Shown here: in pieces, positions 45,665-56,382 of the stretch | Layout of the letters: each line of letters opens with the position of its first letter | Numbering within the stretch: the stretch's first letter is position 1 | Origin: an uncultured Thermoanaerobaculum sp. | Lineage (GTDB): Bacteria; Acidobacteriota; Thermoanaerobaculia; Thermoanaerobaculales; Thermoanaerobaculaceae | Assembly (NCBI GenBank): GCA_937934115.1 | Contig: CALHAH010000030.1 | Location: 29,147-93,146, forward strand | Direction of reading: 5' to 3' | Length of the DNA: 64,000 nucleotides | Notes under the pieces: model-generated | Told to the model about the DNA's origin: nothing | The model's input: the letters and a program-made list of their open reading frames with translations, nothing else | The model's database searches: none | Translations under genes and position numbers: made by a program

Positions 45665-46600
45665 ATGATACCGGGGATGGCCAGGGGTTTTTTGGGACTA
45701 CCGCAGGTTCTCACCTCGTGGCTTGTGGCGGCGAGCGCCTGGGTGCTGGTGTGGTGGGCTTTGCCCATGGCGCAAGGTTTGGCTACGGCGGCGGTGGGAG
45801 GCCAGTTCATTGGGGTTTCGTTGCCCACCTGGACGCAACCCTGGGCTTTAGTCAACGAGCCGTCCGTGGGTTTTGCCGCCACCCGCACCGCACTGTGGGC
45901 CTACTGGCTGCCCCCTTTCCTCATGGCTGTTTTCCTGGCGCTTTTGCTGCCCCAGTTGCCCCCGGGGCCGTCGTTGGCTAGGCAGCTCTTCTTCCACCAC
46001 GGAGCTTTTGCCGCGGCTTGCTTAGGGCTGGGGTGGCTTCCCACCCTTGGTCTGGAAGACGGGCTTCTTGCCGGGCTTTCCCGGTTCTTTAAACAAGACC
46101 CCCAGCTGTGGCGTTGGGGCATGGTCCTCCTAGGCGGGGTTTTAGTTCGTCCTGTGGTGACAGGGCTTGGCTCCACCCTTTGGCACCTCCCGGGAGGGCC
46201 CACCGCTGGCCGGAGGCTTTTGCTTTGGGGTTTGCACCTGGGGGTGCCAGCGGGCCTTTGGCTCCTGGCGGTGCTGGCCTTCGCGCCTCGCTTCCCCGCT
46301 GCCAGCCTGCCCCCTTTTCTTGGGGTGCTGCTTGTGAGCTTGCTTTGGGCCGTCACCGCCAAGCCCCCCCACCCTCTTGGCCGGCGGGAGCTTTCCCGGG
46401 CGAGTCTCTACCTGGCTTTGGGATCGGCTTTGCTGCTGGTGGCACCGTCGTTGGTGGTTTTTTCCCCTGCGGCTTTGCAACCCAAGGGTTACCTTTGGGG
46501 TGGCGAGCGCATGACTTCCAACGTGCGCAAGGAAATCGTGAAGGTTACGCTGCCCCTTTCCCCCGCAGCACGGCGGGGACCGTCCGCGCCAAGATCTTGA
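45665..46600 (+). CDS. Polytopic membrane protein, function unknown
   Basis: A 311-residue hydrophobic protein with about seven predicted membrane helices. Fragments such as LTSWLVAASAWVLVWWALP and LLLWGLHLGVPAGLWLLAVL are typical membrane spans. I recognise no family; a distant Yip1-like or polysaccharide-locus membrane role is possible. It is divergent from the M16-like gene (6-bp gap). Its 3' end overlaps the phosphoglycosyltransferase gene by 56 bp on the other strand. Confidence 0.6.
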   Translation: MIPGMARGFLGLPQVLTSWLVAASAWVLVWWALPMAQGLATAAVGGQFIGVSLPTWTQPWALVNEPSVGFAATRTALWAYWLPPFLMAVFLALLLPQLPPGPSLARQLFFHHGAFAAACLGLGWLPTLGLEDGLLAGLSRFFKQDPQLWRWGMVLLGGVLVRPVVTGLGSTLWHLPGGPTAGRRLLLWGLHLGVPAGLWLLAVLAFAPRFPAASLPPFLGVLLVSLLWAVTAKPPHPLGRRELSRASLYLALGSALLLVAPSLVVFSPAALQPKGYLWGGERMTSNVRKEIVKVTLPLSPAARRGPSAPRS

Positions 46601-47975
46601 GGTCCAGTCCCAAGGACCAAGAGTCAATGTACGCCAAATCCAAAGCCATCCACTGCGAAAAGGAAAGCTCGGTGCGGCCCGAGATTTGCCACAGGCAGGT
46701 AAGCCCGGGCTTCATGGCCAAACGCCGCCGTTGCCAGGGCTTGTACTCCTCCACTTCCTCCGGCAGCGGGGGCCGGGGCCCCACCAATGACATGTCGCCT
46801 TTCAAGACGTTCCACAACTGCGGGACCTCGTCCAAGGAAAAGCGTCGGAGAACACGACCAACGCGGGTAATGCGCGGATCGTTAGGTGCCTTGAAGACTG
46901 GTCCGTCCATGACGTTGAGGTGGGATAGCTGTGTCTTGAGGGCCTCGGCACCCTCCACCATGGTGCGCAGCTTGTAAAGCAAAAACCGCCGGCCGCGCAG
47001 CCCGCACCGCCACTGCTTAAAAAACACCGGTCCTGGGGAGTCCAACTTGATGGCCAGCGCCAACAGCGGAAAGAAGGGAGCAAATAGCACCAAGCCAAGG
47101 GCAGCTACGGACACATCCATCACCCGCTTGCAAAAAAGCGGCAGGGGTGCAATCGGCGAGGGGGCCAAGGTAAGGATCGCCTGGTCCCCTAACGCTTCCA
47201 CATCCACCCGCGGTTTGAGGTGGGGAAAGGGGGCGAGGACCACCCGTACCCGTACGCCCATTTCCTGGCACTGGGCAATGGTGTTTTCCAGCTTGGCCAG
47301 TTGTGCCAGGGGGAGGGCCACCATCACCTCGTCCACCACGGCGTTGGCCAAAAAAGACGGCAAAGCTTCCACGTGCGTCACCACGGGAACGCTGGAGAGG
47401 GGGCTTTTGGCCTGCTCCTCTACCCCCACAAAGCCCAAGAGCCGAAACCCCCAGGCTTGGTGTTCTAAAAGCGTTTGCGCCAGCTTGGCGGCCTGGGCCG
47501 TCGTGCCCACGATCACCACCACCCGTTCCGGGGCGGCCAAAAGCTTTTTACCTAGGGGCGTTTTGCGCTCCAGCCAACGGCCCGCGGAAAGCAACACCCC
47601 ATCCATGAAGCCAAAGAGCATGAGGAAGGGGCGGGACACGAAGTCCAGGCGCAAAAGGTAGCCTAAAGCTGCCAAGGACAAAACCCCTAGAGCTACTGTG
47701 CCCCAACAGGCCGCTACCTCGCGGGAGAGGGACACCCTTCGCCCCGGCAAGCTGGCGGGGAACGCCAGGGAAAAGGCGGCCCAAATGGGAAGCGCCAAAG
47801 CCAAAAGCGGCAGGTACTGGCGGAGGGGGTAAAGGCCCGTGGGGAAGACGGAGGGGAAAAGCTGGGAAAGCCCGTGGGAGCGCAGCTGGTGGGCCACGAG
47901 AAAGGCCAGGGACGTGAGCATGCTGTCCCAAAGCAAGCGGCGGTACGCTACAAGCTTTGTGCTTTCCCGGAGCAC
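46545..47975 (-). CDS. Polyprenyl-phosphate sugar phosphotransferase (WbaP/WcaJ family)
   Basis: A 476-residue initiating enzyme that moves a sugar phosphate onto undecaprenyl phosphate. The N-terminal half has four to five helices and a Rossmann-like region (VVVIVGTTAQAAKLAQTL). The catalytic C-terminus (about 270-470) has KRVMDVSVAALGLV, the SPGPVFFKQWR and KLRTM motifs, VGRVLRRFSLDEVPQLWNVL and SLVGPRPPLPEEV. The GTG at 47975 has GGAGGGG upstream and overlaps the previous gene by 28 bp. It starts repeat-unit assembly for the polysaccharide made here. Confidence 0.93.
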   Translation of the reverse strand: MLRESTKLVAYRRLLWDSMLTSLAFLVAHQLRSHGLSQLFPSVFPTGLYPLRQYLPLLALALPIWAAFSLAFPASLPGRRVSLSREVAACWGTVALGVLSLAALGYLLRLDFVSRPFLMLFGFMDGVLLSAGRWLERKTPLGKKLLAAPERVVVIVGTTAQAAKLAQTLLEHQAWGFRLLGFVGVEEQAKSPLSSVPVVTHVEALPSFLANAVVDEVMVALPLAQLAKLENTIAQCQEMGVRVRVVLAPFPHLKPRVDVEALGDQAILTLAPSPIAPLPLFCKRVMDVSVAALGLVLFAPFFPLLALAIKLDSPGPVFFKQWRCGLRGRRFLLYKLRTMVEGAEALKTQLSHLNVMDGPVFKAPNDPRITRVGRVLRRFSLDEVPQLWNVLKGDMSLVGPRPPLPEEVEEYKPWQRRRLAMKPGLTCLWQISGRTELSFSQWMALDLAYIDSWSLGLDLKILARTVPAVLRGKGAA

Positions 47976-49066
47976 ATCCCCTCCAAAAGGTTCTCGTAGG
48001 CTGCAGCCACCTGGTCCCAACGGTAACGGGCATCCACCCGAGCCTTGGCCCGTTCGCGAAGGAACTGGAAACCTTCAGGGTTGGCGAGGAAGCCTGCCAG
48101 TTGCTGTTCAAGGGCGGGTTGGCCGATAAACGAAAAACGCAGGCCGGCATCCCCTACCACCTCGCGGTTTTCCAGCGTTTCTAGGTAAAAGACCACCTGC
48201 CCTGCCCCCATGGCTTCCACCAGCGCCGGGTGGGTCCCCCCCACCTCAGTGGCGTGAATGTACGCCAGGGCAGCCGCCATGAGCTCCCGGTAGCCCTGTC
48301 CGTACACCGGGCCGGTGAGCACCACCCGTGGGTCCTGGGCGGCCAACTGGCGAACCCGCCGGGTAAGGCGGCGGGCATAGGGGGCGCCACCTACCATCAC
48401 CAAAGGCACGTTGCCTGGGACCCGTCGGTAGGCTTCCAGGAGCCGGTCAGGGTTGTTTTCCGGCTCAAAGCGAGAAACGTAGAGCAGATAACCCCGCGGC
48501 TTGAGTCCCCATTTGCGAAGCGTTTCGTGGCTGTGGGGCCAAACCAGGTCACCCCCGTAAGGGATCATGGTGGTCTTTCGCCGCCACACCCGTTGGTAAT
48601 ACCGCTGGATTACCCGGGCATCGGTAACCACCTGGTCGGCCCAGCGCGCAGACAGGGCCTCGCACCAAAGGTAGTAGCGCTTTCCTAAACACCCCCATTT
48701 GCGCCGCTTGCGCTCCAGGCCATCCACGTTGAGGGCCACGGGCAGACCCTTGGCGTGGAGCAGGGGGATGAGAGGGGCATTGGCGGCGTTGCACAGTAGC
48801 ACCGCGTCGAAGTCTTCGGGACGGAGGTGCAGCGCCGAAAGCAAGGTGTGCGTTAGGGTTTCCAAGTGCTTTTGGCGCAAGCAGGGTAAAAGCACTAAGC
48901 GAACCCCCTGGTACTCCTGCAGCCTTTCCGGCACGAGATGCTTGCGGGTGTACACGGTGACCTCATGCCCCCGTGCCACCAAGCGTCGGGAAAGCTCCTC
49001 GGCGAAGGTCTCAAAACCGCCGTAGCGGGCGGGGATACCACGGGTACCCAGGATGGCTAGGCGCAC
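47948..49066 (-). CDS. Glycosyltransferase, GT4-type with DUF1972 N-terminus
   Basis: A 372-residue GT-B glycosyltransferase. It begins LAILGTRGIPARYGGFETF, the hallmark of the DUF1972 subgroup that includes rhamnosyl and mannosyl transferases. The C-terminal donor-binding domain has YLLYVSRFEPENNPDRLLEA, written in part as RFEPENN, and the catalytic HATEVGGTHPALVEAMGAG. The GTG at 49066 overlaps the preceding GT2 gene by 10 bp. Sugar specificity cannot be read from sequence. Confidence 0.9.
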   Translation of the reverse strand: MRLAILGTRGIPARYGGFETFAEELSRRLVARGHEVTVYTRKHLVPERLQEYQGVRLVLLPCLRQKHLETLTHTLLSALHLRPEDFDAVLLCNAANAPLIPLLHAKGLPVALNVDGLERKRRKWGCLGKRYYLWCEALSARWADQVVTDARVIQRYYQRVWRRKTTMIPYGGDLVWPHSHETLRKWGLKPRGYLLYVSRFEPENNPDRLLEAYRRVPGNVPLVMVGGAPYARRLTRRVRQLAAQDPRVVLTGPVYGQGYRELMAAALAYIHATEVGGTHPALVEAMGAGQVVFYLETLENREVVGDAGLRFSFIGQPALEQQLAGFLANPEGFQFLRERAKARVDARYRWDQVAAAYENLLEGMCSGKAQSL

Positions 49067-50064
49067 AACTCGGTCCTCCGCGTTTGCCACGGGGGGTAAA
49101 ACCAGAGGAGCAAACGCCAGGAGGAAACCCTGGCCCGTGCCGCGTTTTCCCGACCGCGCCGGCGGTACTTTGCCCACAGCTGGCGGACGTGGCCGAAGGC
49201 GGAAAGCGACGAGCGTTCCACGGTGAGGCACGCTGCCAGGACCAGGAGGTCACGCCACAACCAAAAGGGGAAACACCCCACATGCCAGCGCCAGTCGGCG
49301 TTGGCGAGCCGCAAGAGAAAACGATTCTTCACCGAGTGCATGTTGATTACCGCACGCCCCATTCGCCCTTCTTCCGGCTTAAGCCCGCGACCGTGCACCG
49401 CCCGGGCGGTGGGCCAATAAAGGCAGCGCCACCCGCGCCTTTGCAGCCTCCAGGCCAGATCCGCATCCTCTCGGTACGCAAAAAAACCCTCGTCAAAAAC
49501 TTCCCCACCTGGATAAGCCACGTCCTGCAAAGCTTCCCGGCGGTAAAGGGCGCAGGCGCCGGTGGCACCAAAAACCCAGGCAGGCTTTTCCCACCTGGGC
49601 CGAAGTGACTTGCCGGCGCCGCGATCGTGGTGGCGACCGAAAGCCGAAACGACCATGCCCGCAGAATCTACGATGTGCGTGGCCACAAGACTTGGGCCAT
49701 CCCCGCGCAGCAACAACCCACAGGCGCTTCCCAAGCCCACCTGCCCCTGCACGGCGTGCACGAGCTCCCCCAGAAACCCCGGCAAAAGGCGGCAGTCAGG
49801 GTTCAAAGACAAAACCCAGGGCGTGTCGAGGTGAGAAAGGGCCAGGTTGGCGGCTCGGGAAAAGCCGGTGTTTTCCCCAAGGGCAAGAATCGAAAGGGGG
49901 AGCTTCTCCGCAAAGCCTCGGGCCACGGCCAAGCTTTGATCCCGGGAGTTGTTGTCCACCAGCACCACTTTCGCCACCAGCTCCCCTTGCTTTTGCAGCC
50001 CCTCCAGTACGGCGGGTAAAGTGGCCTCGTGGTTGTGGGTCACGAGAAAGACGCCGACGCTCAC
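49057..50064 (-). CDS. Family 2 glycosyltransferase (GT-A, rhamnosyltransferase-like)
   Basis: A 335-residue GT2. It has VTHNHEATLPAVLEGL, VVLVDNNSRDQS, the acceptor region ENTGFSRAANLALS and the metal-binding NPDCRLLPG. Later come a FGATGACALYRREALQ block and FDEGFFAYREDADLAWRLQR with the catalytic acidic residues. The GTG at 50064 overlaps the upstream membrane GT gene (GTGA). No C-terminal membrane helices are evident. Confidence 0.92.
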   Translation of the reverse strand: MSVGVFLVTHNHEATLPAVLEGLQKQGELVAKVVLVDNNSRDQSLAVARGFAEKLPLSILALGENTGFSRAANLALSHLDTPWVLSLNPDCRLLPGFLGELVHAVQGQVGLGSACGLLLRGDGPSLVATHIVDSAGMVVSAFGRHHDRGAGKSLRPRWEKPAWVFGATGACALYRREALQDVAYPGGEVFDEGFFAYREDADLAWRLQRRGWRCLYWPTARAVHGRGLKPEEGRMGRAVINMHSVKNRFLLRLANADWRWHVGCFPFWLWRDLLVLAACLTVERSSLSAFGHVRQLWAKYRRRGRENAARARVSSWRLLLWFYPPWQTRRTELCA

Positions 50065-53000
50065 CGCCGTACCTCTAGCTTGTCCAGCACCAAACTGGTG
50101 CCTTCCGGCAGCTGGGCGGCGAGCTGGAGGACGTGGCGACCGGAGGCGGGGCTTGGAAGGGGGAGTGCCAAGGGCCCGGGCGCCACCTTGGTGCACGTGA
50201 GGGGGAAAGGTTCAAAAGCGTGGCAAAGCTCACCACCCCTATCCCCATCGAGCCAGCCGAATACCAAAAGTCCCTGGGCGTGCGCGAGGTGCAGGGGCAC
50301 GCGCAGGCTGTCGTGGGAAAAAAGCCGCCAGCCGTTGGGCTGCAAAAACCGCGACCAGGCTCCAGGGTGGGGTTCCAGCACCCCCCCTCGATGTTCCACT
50401 TGCGGGTCCTCCATTTCCACCACCTTATCAGGAACGACGTGTAAGGCAAAAAGCAAAGCAGCTGCCGCGCCAAACCACAAGGCCACGGTTTGCCGCACCA
50501 CAAACCGACGAAAACCAGGACGGGAGCAGGCGTACCACAACCCCACGCCCAACAGCAACAGCACCAGGGGCGTCAGGTACGTGGCCGGGGAAATCCGCAG
50601 GTAGGACGGGAAAAAATGCCGGGCATCAACGGAAAAACGGGCCGCCAAGCGATCCGCCAACCACTGCCCACCATCCCCAATGTTGAAAAGCATTGGCGAA
50701 CGGGTCACGCCAACCCAGGTGGTGACGAGGGTAGGGGGTAAGGTCAAGAAAAAAAGTGCCCGGCTGCGGCCCCGGCGGAGGGCTTGTAGCAGCCCCAAAA
50801 ACAAGAGCGGCAGCAAAGGTACCAGGTAGCGAAACGGGGGCGAACCGCCGCCGCGCCACTCCACGTAGTTCAAAAGCGCTGCCCACGTGGCGCACCCGCC
50901 GAGGAGCAGCGTGCGCTCCCCCAGGCCGCCTTGGCGCCAAAGGGCGGGCAAACCCCAAAGCGCCACTAACCACATCGGTGAGGAAAAGGCGATACCGTAG
51001 GCCGCATCGAAGAGCAATCCACCGGTGACCACCAGCGGTTGCCCGATGCTTTGCGGGACCAGGTGGCTTATGGCCCGGCGCCCCAAGGGATCCAAGGGGT
51101 TGCCAAACCAAAGGGCCGCTAGACCCAAGCCCAGGCCCCCGGCCAGCAGCAAGCCAACGGCTGGAGCCCAAAGCTTTTCGTGCCACCTGCGCCAAAAACT
51201 GGCAGCGGCCAGGGGAACCGTCACCAACCCCAGCCTGGCTTTCATCACCACCGTGGCGATGGCGGCGGCGGCCGCCGGCCAAGGGCGAGCCTGGCGTACC
51301 CAAAGCAGCAGCAACGTCACCGCCAGAACGCCTACCATTTCCACCCAAATTTGCGTGGCAAAGGTCAAGAACGGGTAGGAGAAAAGCAACGCAGCTGCGG
51401 CAAGGCGCCGAGCACCCGCTGCACCCGGCAAAAACTTCGCCGCTTTTTGCAAAAGTAGGAAAGCAAGAGCCGCCAAAAGGCTCATGAGTACCACCATGCC
51501 CGAACGCCCGGCCACCGCGTACCCCGGGGCCAGCAGCACAGCCAAAGCCGGAGAATGGAGGAAGCGATCCGGCACCTGCTGCACCAAGTCAACTACCCAC
51601 TGGGCGTAGCGTTCGGGCGACGCGTTGTTTTGCAGCTTGAGGTCGTGGTCCTGGATGAGCGACTCGGCCATAAGCACGTGGTACGGCTCATCACCCACCA
51701 GCTCGGCCAACCGCGGGGCCGCCAACGCCAAGGGTACCAGCCCAGCAAAAACCGGCAAAGTCCACCGCTGCCACCGAACGTGCATGCCAAAGGCCAGCCA
51801 CCACCCCAGCAAAAACGCGGCCAGGGCCAGGTCCACCCCGTGGCGTTCCGCAAGAACACGCAGGGGCTGCAGTGGCAGGCCCAAAGCTAAACGGCCAAAA
51901 ACCAGCAACACCCACGGAGCTGCTACCAAGGGGGAGCGCCAAAACCCCGGCAAAAAAACCAGCAGCAGCAGGCCGCCGGCCAAAAGCAGGTCTTGGGCGC
52001 GGAGGCTTCTTTTGGGTGTGGGCCTTTGTGGCCCCGCCTGCAAAACGGAAAGCGTGAGTGCGGGCGGCACATCCGGGGCGAGCACCACCTTGGGGCTCGT
52101 GCCTGCGGGCACGAACAGATCCAACCGGCCCGCCACCGCCCAGGGCGGGTTGGCTCCCCAGGTGGGTCGGAACACCGGCTGCAACGGCAAGCCGTGCCCT
52201 GCCTTTGCCTGCAAGTCTTGGCGCAATAAGGCCCACTCCGCGGTATCCCTTCCAGCCCGCAAAAGCACCCGCTCCTGCCCCACTTCCACCCACCCCACCA
52301 CGGTCCCGGCAGGGACGCTACCCGCGTGGGCCAAAGCCAGCTCCAGGGAGTAAAGCGTGCCCGCTTCTGCGGCGGGCAAGGAGGCTTCGCGCTTTTGCTG
52401 GCTCAAGGTGGGACCTGGAGCATCCGCAGGTGTCGGCAGCGCCGGCCATGCCAGGCAAATCCCAAAAAACCAGGCTGCCGCGGCTAGGGGAACGGGCAAA
52501 AACGCCGTTATCACCGCCAGCGAGCTGGCCACCCCCAAAGGCCCCAAGCCGCCAGAGCCGGGAAAAGCCAAAAGCCCTCCCCAAGGGAAAAGCACGCAGC
52601 CCAAAAAGACCAGGGCAGCGAGCGGTACCACCCACCGTTGCGCTAAGGGCGTAAAGCGAGAAACAAACTCCGCCTGCTTTTGGCGCAAAAACCAAACGAC
52701 TACTAGGAAACCTACCCCCACCCCCGGGTGTGCCGGGGAGGTCAAGGCCACTCCCAGGCCCGCTCCCAAACCCCAAGCCCAGGGGCCGTAGTTGGCGAGG
52801 AGCCCTGCGGCCACCACCGGCACCAAGGCCACCACGCTCCAGATCCCAAATTTACCCACCAGCACCGGCAGTCCAGGCAACACCAGCGCCAAAGTCCAAA
52901 GCGAAGCTGTGCCCCAGCGGGAGCCGGTCTCTTGCCGAGCAAGGCCCCAAAGCGCGGCAAAAGCTGCCAAGGGTAGTAAAAAACCCAGCAGCATCTGGCG

Positions 53001-53216
53001 TTGGAAGGGATCCTGGGTGAGCACCAGCACGTACGCGGGCGGCAGCAAGAGCGCCTCGCAACCCATGCGCACCAGCCCGGAAAGGTGGGAAACCACAAAC
53101 CCCAAGGCCGCCAGCGCCAATCCCGCCGCCAGTGCTTCCCCTGGGGGCAAGGCGCCACACCCGGCCAAAACGCCAGCCAAAAGCAAAGCAGCAAGCCCCG
53201 CAAAAGGCAACCGCAC
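50061..53216 (-). CDS. Large GT-C type membrane glycosyltransferase-like protein
   Basis: A protein of about 1050 residues. The N-terminal 500 residues hold many hydrophobic helices broken by a soluble beta-rich part. A GT-C module follows with the luminal acidic motif [14 protein letters not shown] and about ten more helices. The C-terminus is a soluble beta domain. GT-C enzymes use lipid-linked sugars at the periplasmic face. The frame opens at 53273; I prefer the GTG at 53216 because GGAGG lies eight bases before it. It is the first gene of the minus-strand unit with GT2, GT4 and the WbaP homologue. Confidence 0.75.
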   Translation of the reverse strand: MRLPFAGLAALLLAGVLAGCGALPPGEALAAGLALAALGFVVSHLSGLVRMGCEALLLPPAYVLVLTQDPFQRQMLLGFLLPLAAFAALWGLARQETGSRWGTASLWTLALVLPGLPVLVGKFGIWSVVALVPVVAAGLLANYGPWAWGLGAGLGVALTSPAHPGVGVGFLVVVWFLRQKQAEFVSRFTPLAQRWVVPLAALVFLGCVLFPWGGLLAFPGSGGLGPLGVASSLAVITAFLPVPLAAAAWFFGICLAWPALPTPADAPGPTLSQQKREASLPAAEAGTLYSLELALAHAGSVPAGTVVGWVEVGQERVLLRAGRDTAEWALLRQDLQAKAGHGLPLQPVFRPTWGANPPWAVAGRLDLFVPAGTSPKVVLAPDVPPALTLSVLQAGPQRPTPKRSLRAQDLLLAGGLLLLVFLPGFWRSPLVAAPWVLLVFGRLALGLPLQPLRVLAERHGVDLALAAFLLGWWLAFGMHVRWQRWTLPVFAGLVPLALAAPRLAELVGDEPYHVLMAESLIQDHDLKLQNNASPERYAQWVVDLVQQVPDRFLHSPALAVLLAPGYAVAGRSGMVVLMSLLAALAFLLLQKAAKFLPGAAGARRLAAAALLFSYPFLTFATQIWVEMVGVLAVTLLLLWVRQARPWPAAAAAIATVVMKARLGLVTVPLAAASFWRRWHEKLWAPAVGLLLAGGLGLGLAALWFGNPLDPLGRRAISHLVPQSIGQPLVVTGGLLFDAAYGIAFSSPMWLVALWGLPALWRQGGLGERTLLLGGCATWAALLNYVEWRGGGSPPFRYLVPLLPLLFLGLLQALRRGRSRALFFLTLPPTLVTTWVGVTRSPMLFNIGDGGQWLADRLAARFSVDARHFFPSYLRISPATYLTPLVLLLLGVGLWYACSRPGFRRFVVRQTVALWFGAAAALLFALHVVPDKVVEMEDPQVEHRGGVLEPHPGAWSRFLQPNGWRLFSHDSLRVPLHLAHAQGLLVFGWLDGDRGGELCHAFEPFPLTCTKVAPGPLALPLPSPASGRHVLQLAAQLPEGTSLVLDKLEVRR

Positions 53217-53232
53217 CCCGCGCACCTCCGCC

Positions 53233-53313
53233 AGTATACGGAGCTTTTGCTTACGGCGTGGGCTTGGAAGCACCGCCGGGCGGGCCCGGGCACTGGCTGG
53301 GGAACCCTATAAA
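53233..53313. promoter_or_regulatory. Divergent -10 elements between the GT-C gene and serS
   Basis: TATACT on the minus strand (53238-53233) lies about 17 bp before the chosen GT-C start. TATAAA on the plus strand (53308-53313) lies 23 bp before the serS ATG, which has AGGAGTGGAGG in between. Neither has an obvious consensus -35. Confidence 0.45.
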
Positions 53314-53335
53314 CTACGCGAGGAGTGGAGGCGGC

Positions 53336-54619
53336 ATGCTGAACCGAGAGTTGTGGCGCAGTCGTCCCGAGGTGGTGCAAAAGGCCCTGGAGGCGCGGCG
53401 GTCCGAGGCCCCCTTGGACGAGTTAAGGCAAGCCGACGAGCGCTTTCGCAAGTTGCAGGCGGAGCTGGACGGCAAGAAAGCTGAGCTCAACCGCCGCTCG
53501 CGGGAGGTGGGGGCCTTGTTTTCCGCTGGAAAAAGGGAAGAAGGGGAAGCCCTCCGTCGGTCCTTGGGCGAGCTCTCCAAAAGCATTGCCGAACTGGAAA
53601 AAGAGCTGACGGCGGTGCGGGGGGAGGTGGAGCGGCTGGAGCTTTTCCTGCCCAACATCCCCCACCCTTCGGTACCCGAGGGGAAAGACGAGCGCAGCAA
53701 CCGCGTGGAGCGGGTGTGGGGCGAACCGCCCCGGTTTGCCTTTCAACCACGCTCTCACTGGGACTTGGGCCCGGCTTTGGGCATCTTGGACTTCGAGCGT
53801 GCCGGCAGGATAGCCGGGGCGAGGTTTGCGGTGCTGTGGGGTCAAGGGGCTGCCTTAGAGCGCGCGCTCATTACGTTCATGCTGGACTTGCACCGTTCCC
53901 GCGGTTGGCGAGAGGTCTATGTACCCTTTTTGGTCAACCGCGAATGCCTGGTGGGCACCGGCCAGCTGCCCAAGTTTGCCGAGGACCTGTTCCGGGTGGA
54001 AGGTACCGACTTCTACTTGGTTCCCACCGCCGAGGTGCCGGTGACCAACCTCCATCGTGGGGAAATTCTGGAGGAGGAAACGCTTCCCCGGCGCTACTGC
54101 GCCTACACGCCCTGTTTCCGGGCCGAAGCTGGCTCCTACGGCAGGGACGTGCGGGGACTCATTCGTCAGCATCAGTTTGACAAGGTGGAGCTGGTGCATT
54201 TGGCCACGCCGGAAACCAGCTACCAGGAGCTGGAAGTGCTTACCCACCAGGCCGAGGCAGTGCTGCAGGCTTTGGGGCTTGCCTACCGGGTGGTGACGCT
54301 GTGTACCGGTGACATGGGCTTTGCCGCGGCAAAGACCTACGACCTGGAAGTTTGGCTCCCCGGTCAGGGTTGCTATCGGGAGATTTCTTCCTGCTCCAAC
54401 TGCGAGGATTTTCAAGCTCGCCGGGCGGAGTTGAAGTACCGGCCCAAGGGCGGGGGCAAGGCCCAGTATCTGCATACCCTCAACGGCTCCGGCTTGGCGG
54501 TGGGTCGCACCCTTATTGCCATATTGGAAAACTACCAGCAAGAAGACGGCTCGGTGGTTATTCCCGAGGCCTTGCGTCGGTACCTGGGGGGGCAGGAACT
54601 GCTGGCACCTGAGCCTTAA
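53336..54619 (+). CDS. serS: Seryl-tRNA synthetase
   Basis: A 427-residue class II synthetase. The N-terminal coiled-coil arm (about 25-105) is rich in charged heptads. The catalytic domain has [24 protein letters not shown], motif 2 [20 protein letters not shown], the serine pocket [13 protein letters not shown] and motif 3 [20 protein letters not shown]. It sits inside the polysaccharide locus but has no link to it; it is a boundary between two oppositely read gene sets. Confidence 0.97.
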   Translation: MLNRELWRSRPEVVQKALEARRSEAPLDELRQADERFRKLQAELDGKKAELNRRSREVGALFSAGKREEGEALRRSLGELSKSIAELEKELTAVRGEVERLELFLPNIPHPSVPEGKDERSNRVERVWGEPPRFAFQPRSHWDLGPALGILDFERAGRIAGARFAVLWGQGAALERALITFMLDLHRSRGWREVYVPFLVNRECLVGTGQLPKFAEDLFRVEGTDFYLVPTAEVPVTNLHRGEILEEETLPRRYCAYTPCFRAEAGSYGRDVRGLIRQHQFDKVELVHLATPETSYQELEVLTHQAEAVLQALGLAYRVVTLCTGDMGFAAAKTYDLEVWLPGQGCYREISSCSNCEDFQARRAELKYRPKGGGKAQYLHTLNGSGLAVGRTLIAILENYQQEDGSVVIPEALRRYLGGQELLAPEP

Positions 54620-55020
54620 GGTGCACGCTGGCGGTGGTGGGTGGGGATAGGCGGTGTGGCCGAGGTTGGTTTGGTAGTGCTCCCTGAAAAGCAAGCTGAG
54701 GTGGAGCGTCAGTCTTGCCCCTGGGGTTTGCGTCACAGGCCCCTGTAGATCCCGGGCAACGCCTTAAGCCCCCACAGCCGGGGCGAGGTTGCAGCAAGCC
54801 GCCTCTCGGGCCCCATCCTTGAATCCCAAGGGACTCCTCTTTTGCGACCACGTCTCTTGTGGGGCACGCCCGCCGAGCGTGCCGTCTCCTCGCGCGTTGT
54901 GAAGCTGCAGTAAAGGTGCGAGTACGGCGTGCAAAAGCCGCAAGCGCAGCGCGCGTGCCCCACACCTGGTTGTTCATTTTTTCGCTACAATCTCCTCAGC
55001 ATGCAAGGTTGGAGGTCTGT
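54620..55020. other. Long intergenic region before the dehydrogenase gene
   Basis: Four hundred bases with no convincing gene. The left half has small GC hairpins and no clear terminator for serS. The right half holds a repeat unit (54858-54964). Next to it lies a TACAAT (54986-54991) that could be the -10 for the gene at 55021, with GGAGG at 55012-55016 as ribosome site. A small RNA is possible but unproven. Confidence 0.5.
54858..54964. repeat. GC-rich repeat unit A with 12-bp terminal inverted repeats
   Basis: TGTGGGGCACGC (54858-54869) and GCGTGCCCCACA (54953-54964) are perfect inverted copies 83 bp apart. The left arm also forms its own 7-bp hairpin (GGCACGC/GCGTGCC, 54863-54883). An inner segment (54896-54932) matches 57542-57578, and the left arm matches 58541-58566. 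Confidence 0.75.
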
Positions 55021-56382
55021 ATGAGCTACGCCGAAATCCTGCGCTCCCGCATCGAAGACCGCTCGGCTTTAGTCGGCATCGTGGGCATGGGCTATGTGGG
55101 TTTGCCCCTGGCCCTCGCCTTTACCGAGGCGGGCTTTCAGGTGTTGGGTTTCGACATAGATGAGACCAAAGTCCACAAGCTGAACCGCGGTGAAAGCTAC
55201 ATTCGCCACTTAGACGGGCACAGGGTGGAGCGGGCGTGGTCGAGTGGGCGCCTTTGCGCCACTACAGACTTTTCCCGCTTACGGGAGCCTGACGCCATTT
55301 TGATTTGCGTGCCCACGCCTTTGGGGCCTCATCGCGAGCCGGATCTGAGCTACGTTATAAACACCGCCCACCAAATTGCCGCCGCCCTGCGGCCCGGGCA
55401 ACTGGTGGTATTGGAGTCAACCACCTATCCCGGAACCACCGACGAGATCCTCAAAGCCATCCTGGAAGGTAGCCAGGCAGCATCCCCCCAAAATGTGCCG
55501 GCAGCGGTCGTGGATCCTCCTGCGCGGCTGGTTTGTGGGCAAGACTTTTTCCTAGCTTTTTCCCCGGAGCGAGAGGACCCTGGCAACAAGAACTATGGAA
55601 CCACCAATACCCCTAAGGTGGTGGGTGGTGTAGACCCCGTGTCCGGAGACCTGGCCCAAGCCCTTTACGGGCAAGTGGTAAGCCGCACCGTTCGTGTGTC
55701 GTCGGCTCGGGTGGCGGAGGCCACTAAGCTGCTGGAGAATATCTTTCGCGCAGTCAACATCGCTCTAGTCAACGAGATGAAGGTCATCCTGGACGAGATG
55801 GGCATTGACATTTGGGAAGTCATTGAGGCGGCGAAAACCAAACCCTTTGGTTTTATGCCCTTTTATCCCGGGCCAGGCATTGGTGGTCACTGCATTCCCC
55901 TGGATCCTTTTTACTTGTCTTGGAAAGCAGCTGAATACGGAATTTGGGCTAGGTTTATTGAGCTTGCCGGGGAAGTTAACAGCGCTATGCCGCGTTACGT
56001 GCTGGGCAAGACGGTGGAAGCGCTGAACCGTCACGGCAAAAGCGTGGTGGGTGCCCGGGTATTAATTTTGGGAATTGCCTACAAAGAAAACCTGGATGAC
56101 GATCGGGAAAGCCCCAGCTACGAGCTTATCGAGCTCTTCCAGCGCCGGGGTGCACAATGTTTTTACTGCGATCCGCATTTTCCTGAGGCCCGGGTGGGGC
56201 GGAAAAACCGCCGAGCCATGAAATCGGTACCGTTAAACGCCGAAGAGTTCGCGCGCTATGACGTGCTGGTCCTGGCCACTGCCCATAACGAATTTCTTGA
56301 CCCGGCGCTTTACAAGCGAGCGCCGCTGGTGGTGGACACGCGGGGTGTTCTCCCTAAAGCCCCTAACGTGGTGCGGGCATGA
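55021..56382 (+). CDS. UDP-sugar 6-dehydrogenase (UDP-GlcNAc dehydrogenase WbpA/TviB-like)
   Basis: A 453-residue NAD-dependent enzyme that oxidises a UDP-sugar to its uronic acid in two steps. The N-terminal NAD domain has GIVGMGYVGLPLALAF. The middle holds ESTTYPGTTDE and FSPEREDPGN. The catalytic cysteine is in GIGGHCIPLDPFYL, and the C-terminal domain has GIAYKENLDDDRESP. The block order and the SPERED segment favour UDP-GlcNAc over UDP-glucose. The ATG has GGAGG upstream. It overlaps the epimerase gene (ATGA). Confidence 0.92.
   Translation: MSYAEILRSRIEDRSALVGIVGMGYVGLPLALAFTEAGFQVLGFDIDETKVHKLNRGESYIRHLDGHRVERAWSSGRLCATTDFSRLREPDAILICVPTPLGPHREPDLSYVINTAHQIAAALRPGQLVVLESTTYPGTTDEILKAILEGSQAASPQNVPAAVVDPPARLVCGQDFFLAFSPEREDPGNKNYGTTNTPKVVGGVDPVSGDLAQALYGQVVSRTVRVSSARVAEATKLLENIFRAVNIALVNEMKVILDEMGIDIWEVIEAAKTKPFGFMPFYPGPGIGGHCIPLDPFYLSWKAAEYGIWARFIELAGEVNSAMPRYVLGKTVEALNRHGKSVVGARVLILGIAYKENLDDDRESPSYELIELFQRRGAQCFYCDPHFPEARVGRKNRRAMKSVPLNAEEFARYDVLVLATAHNEFLDPALYKRAPLVVDTRGVLPKAPNVVRA

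Noticed and set aside
54558..54977. Minus-strand ORF in the serS-dehydrogenase gap
   Set aside because: Arg/Pro/Ala-rich, covers inverted repeats and has no ribosome site.
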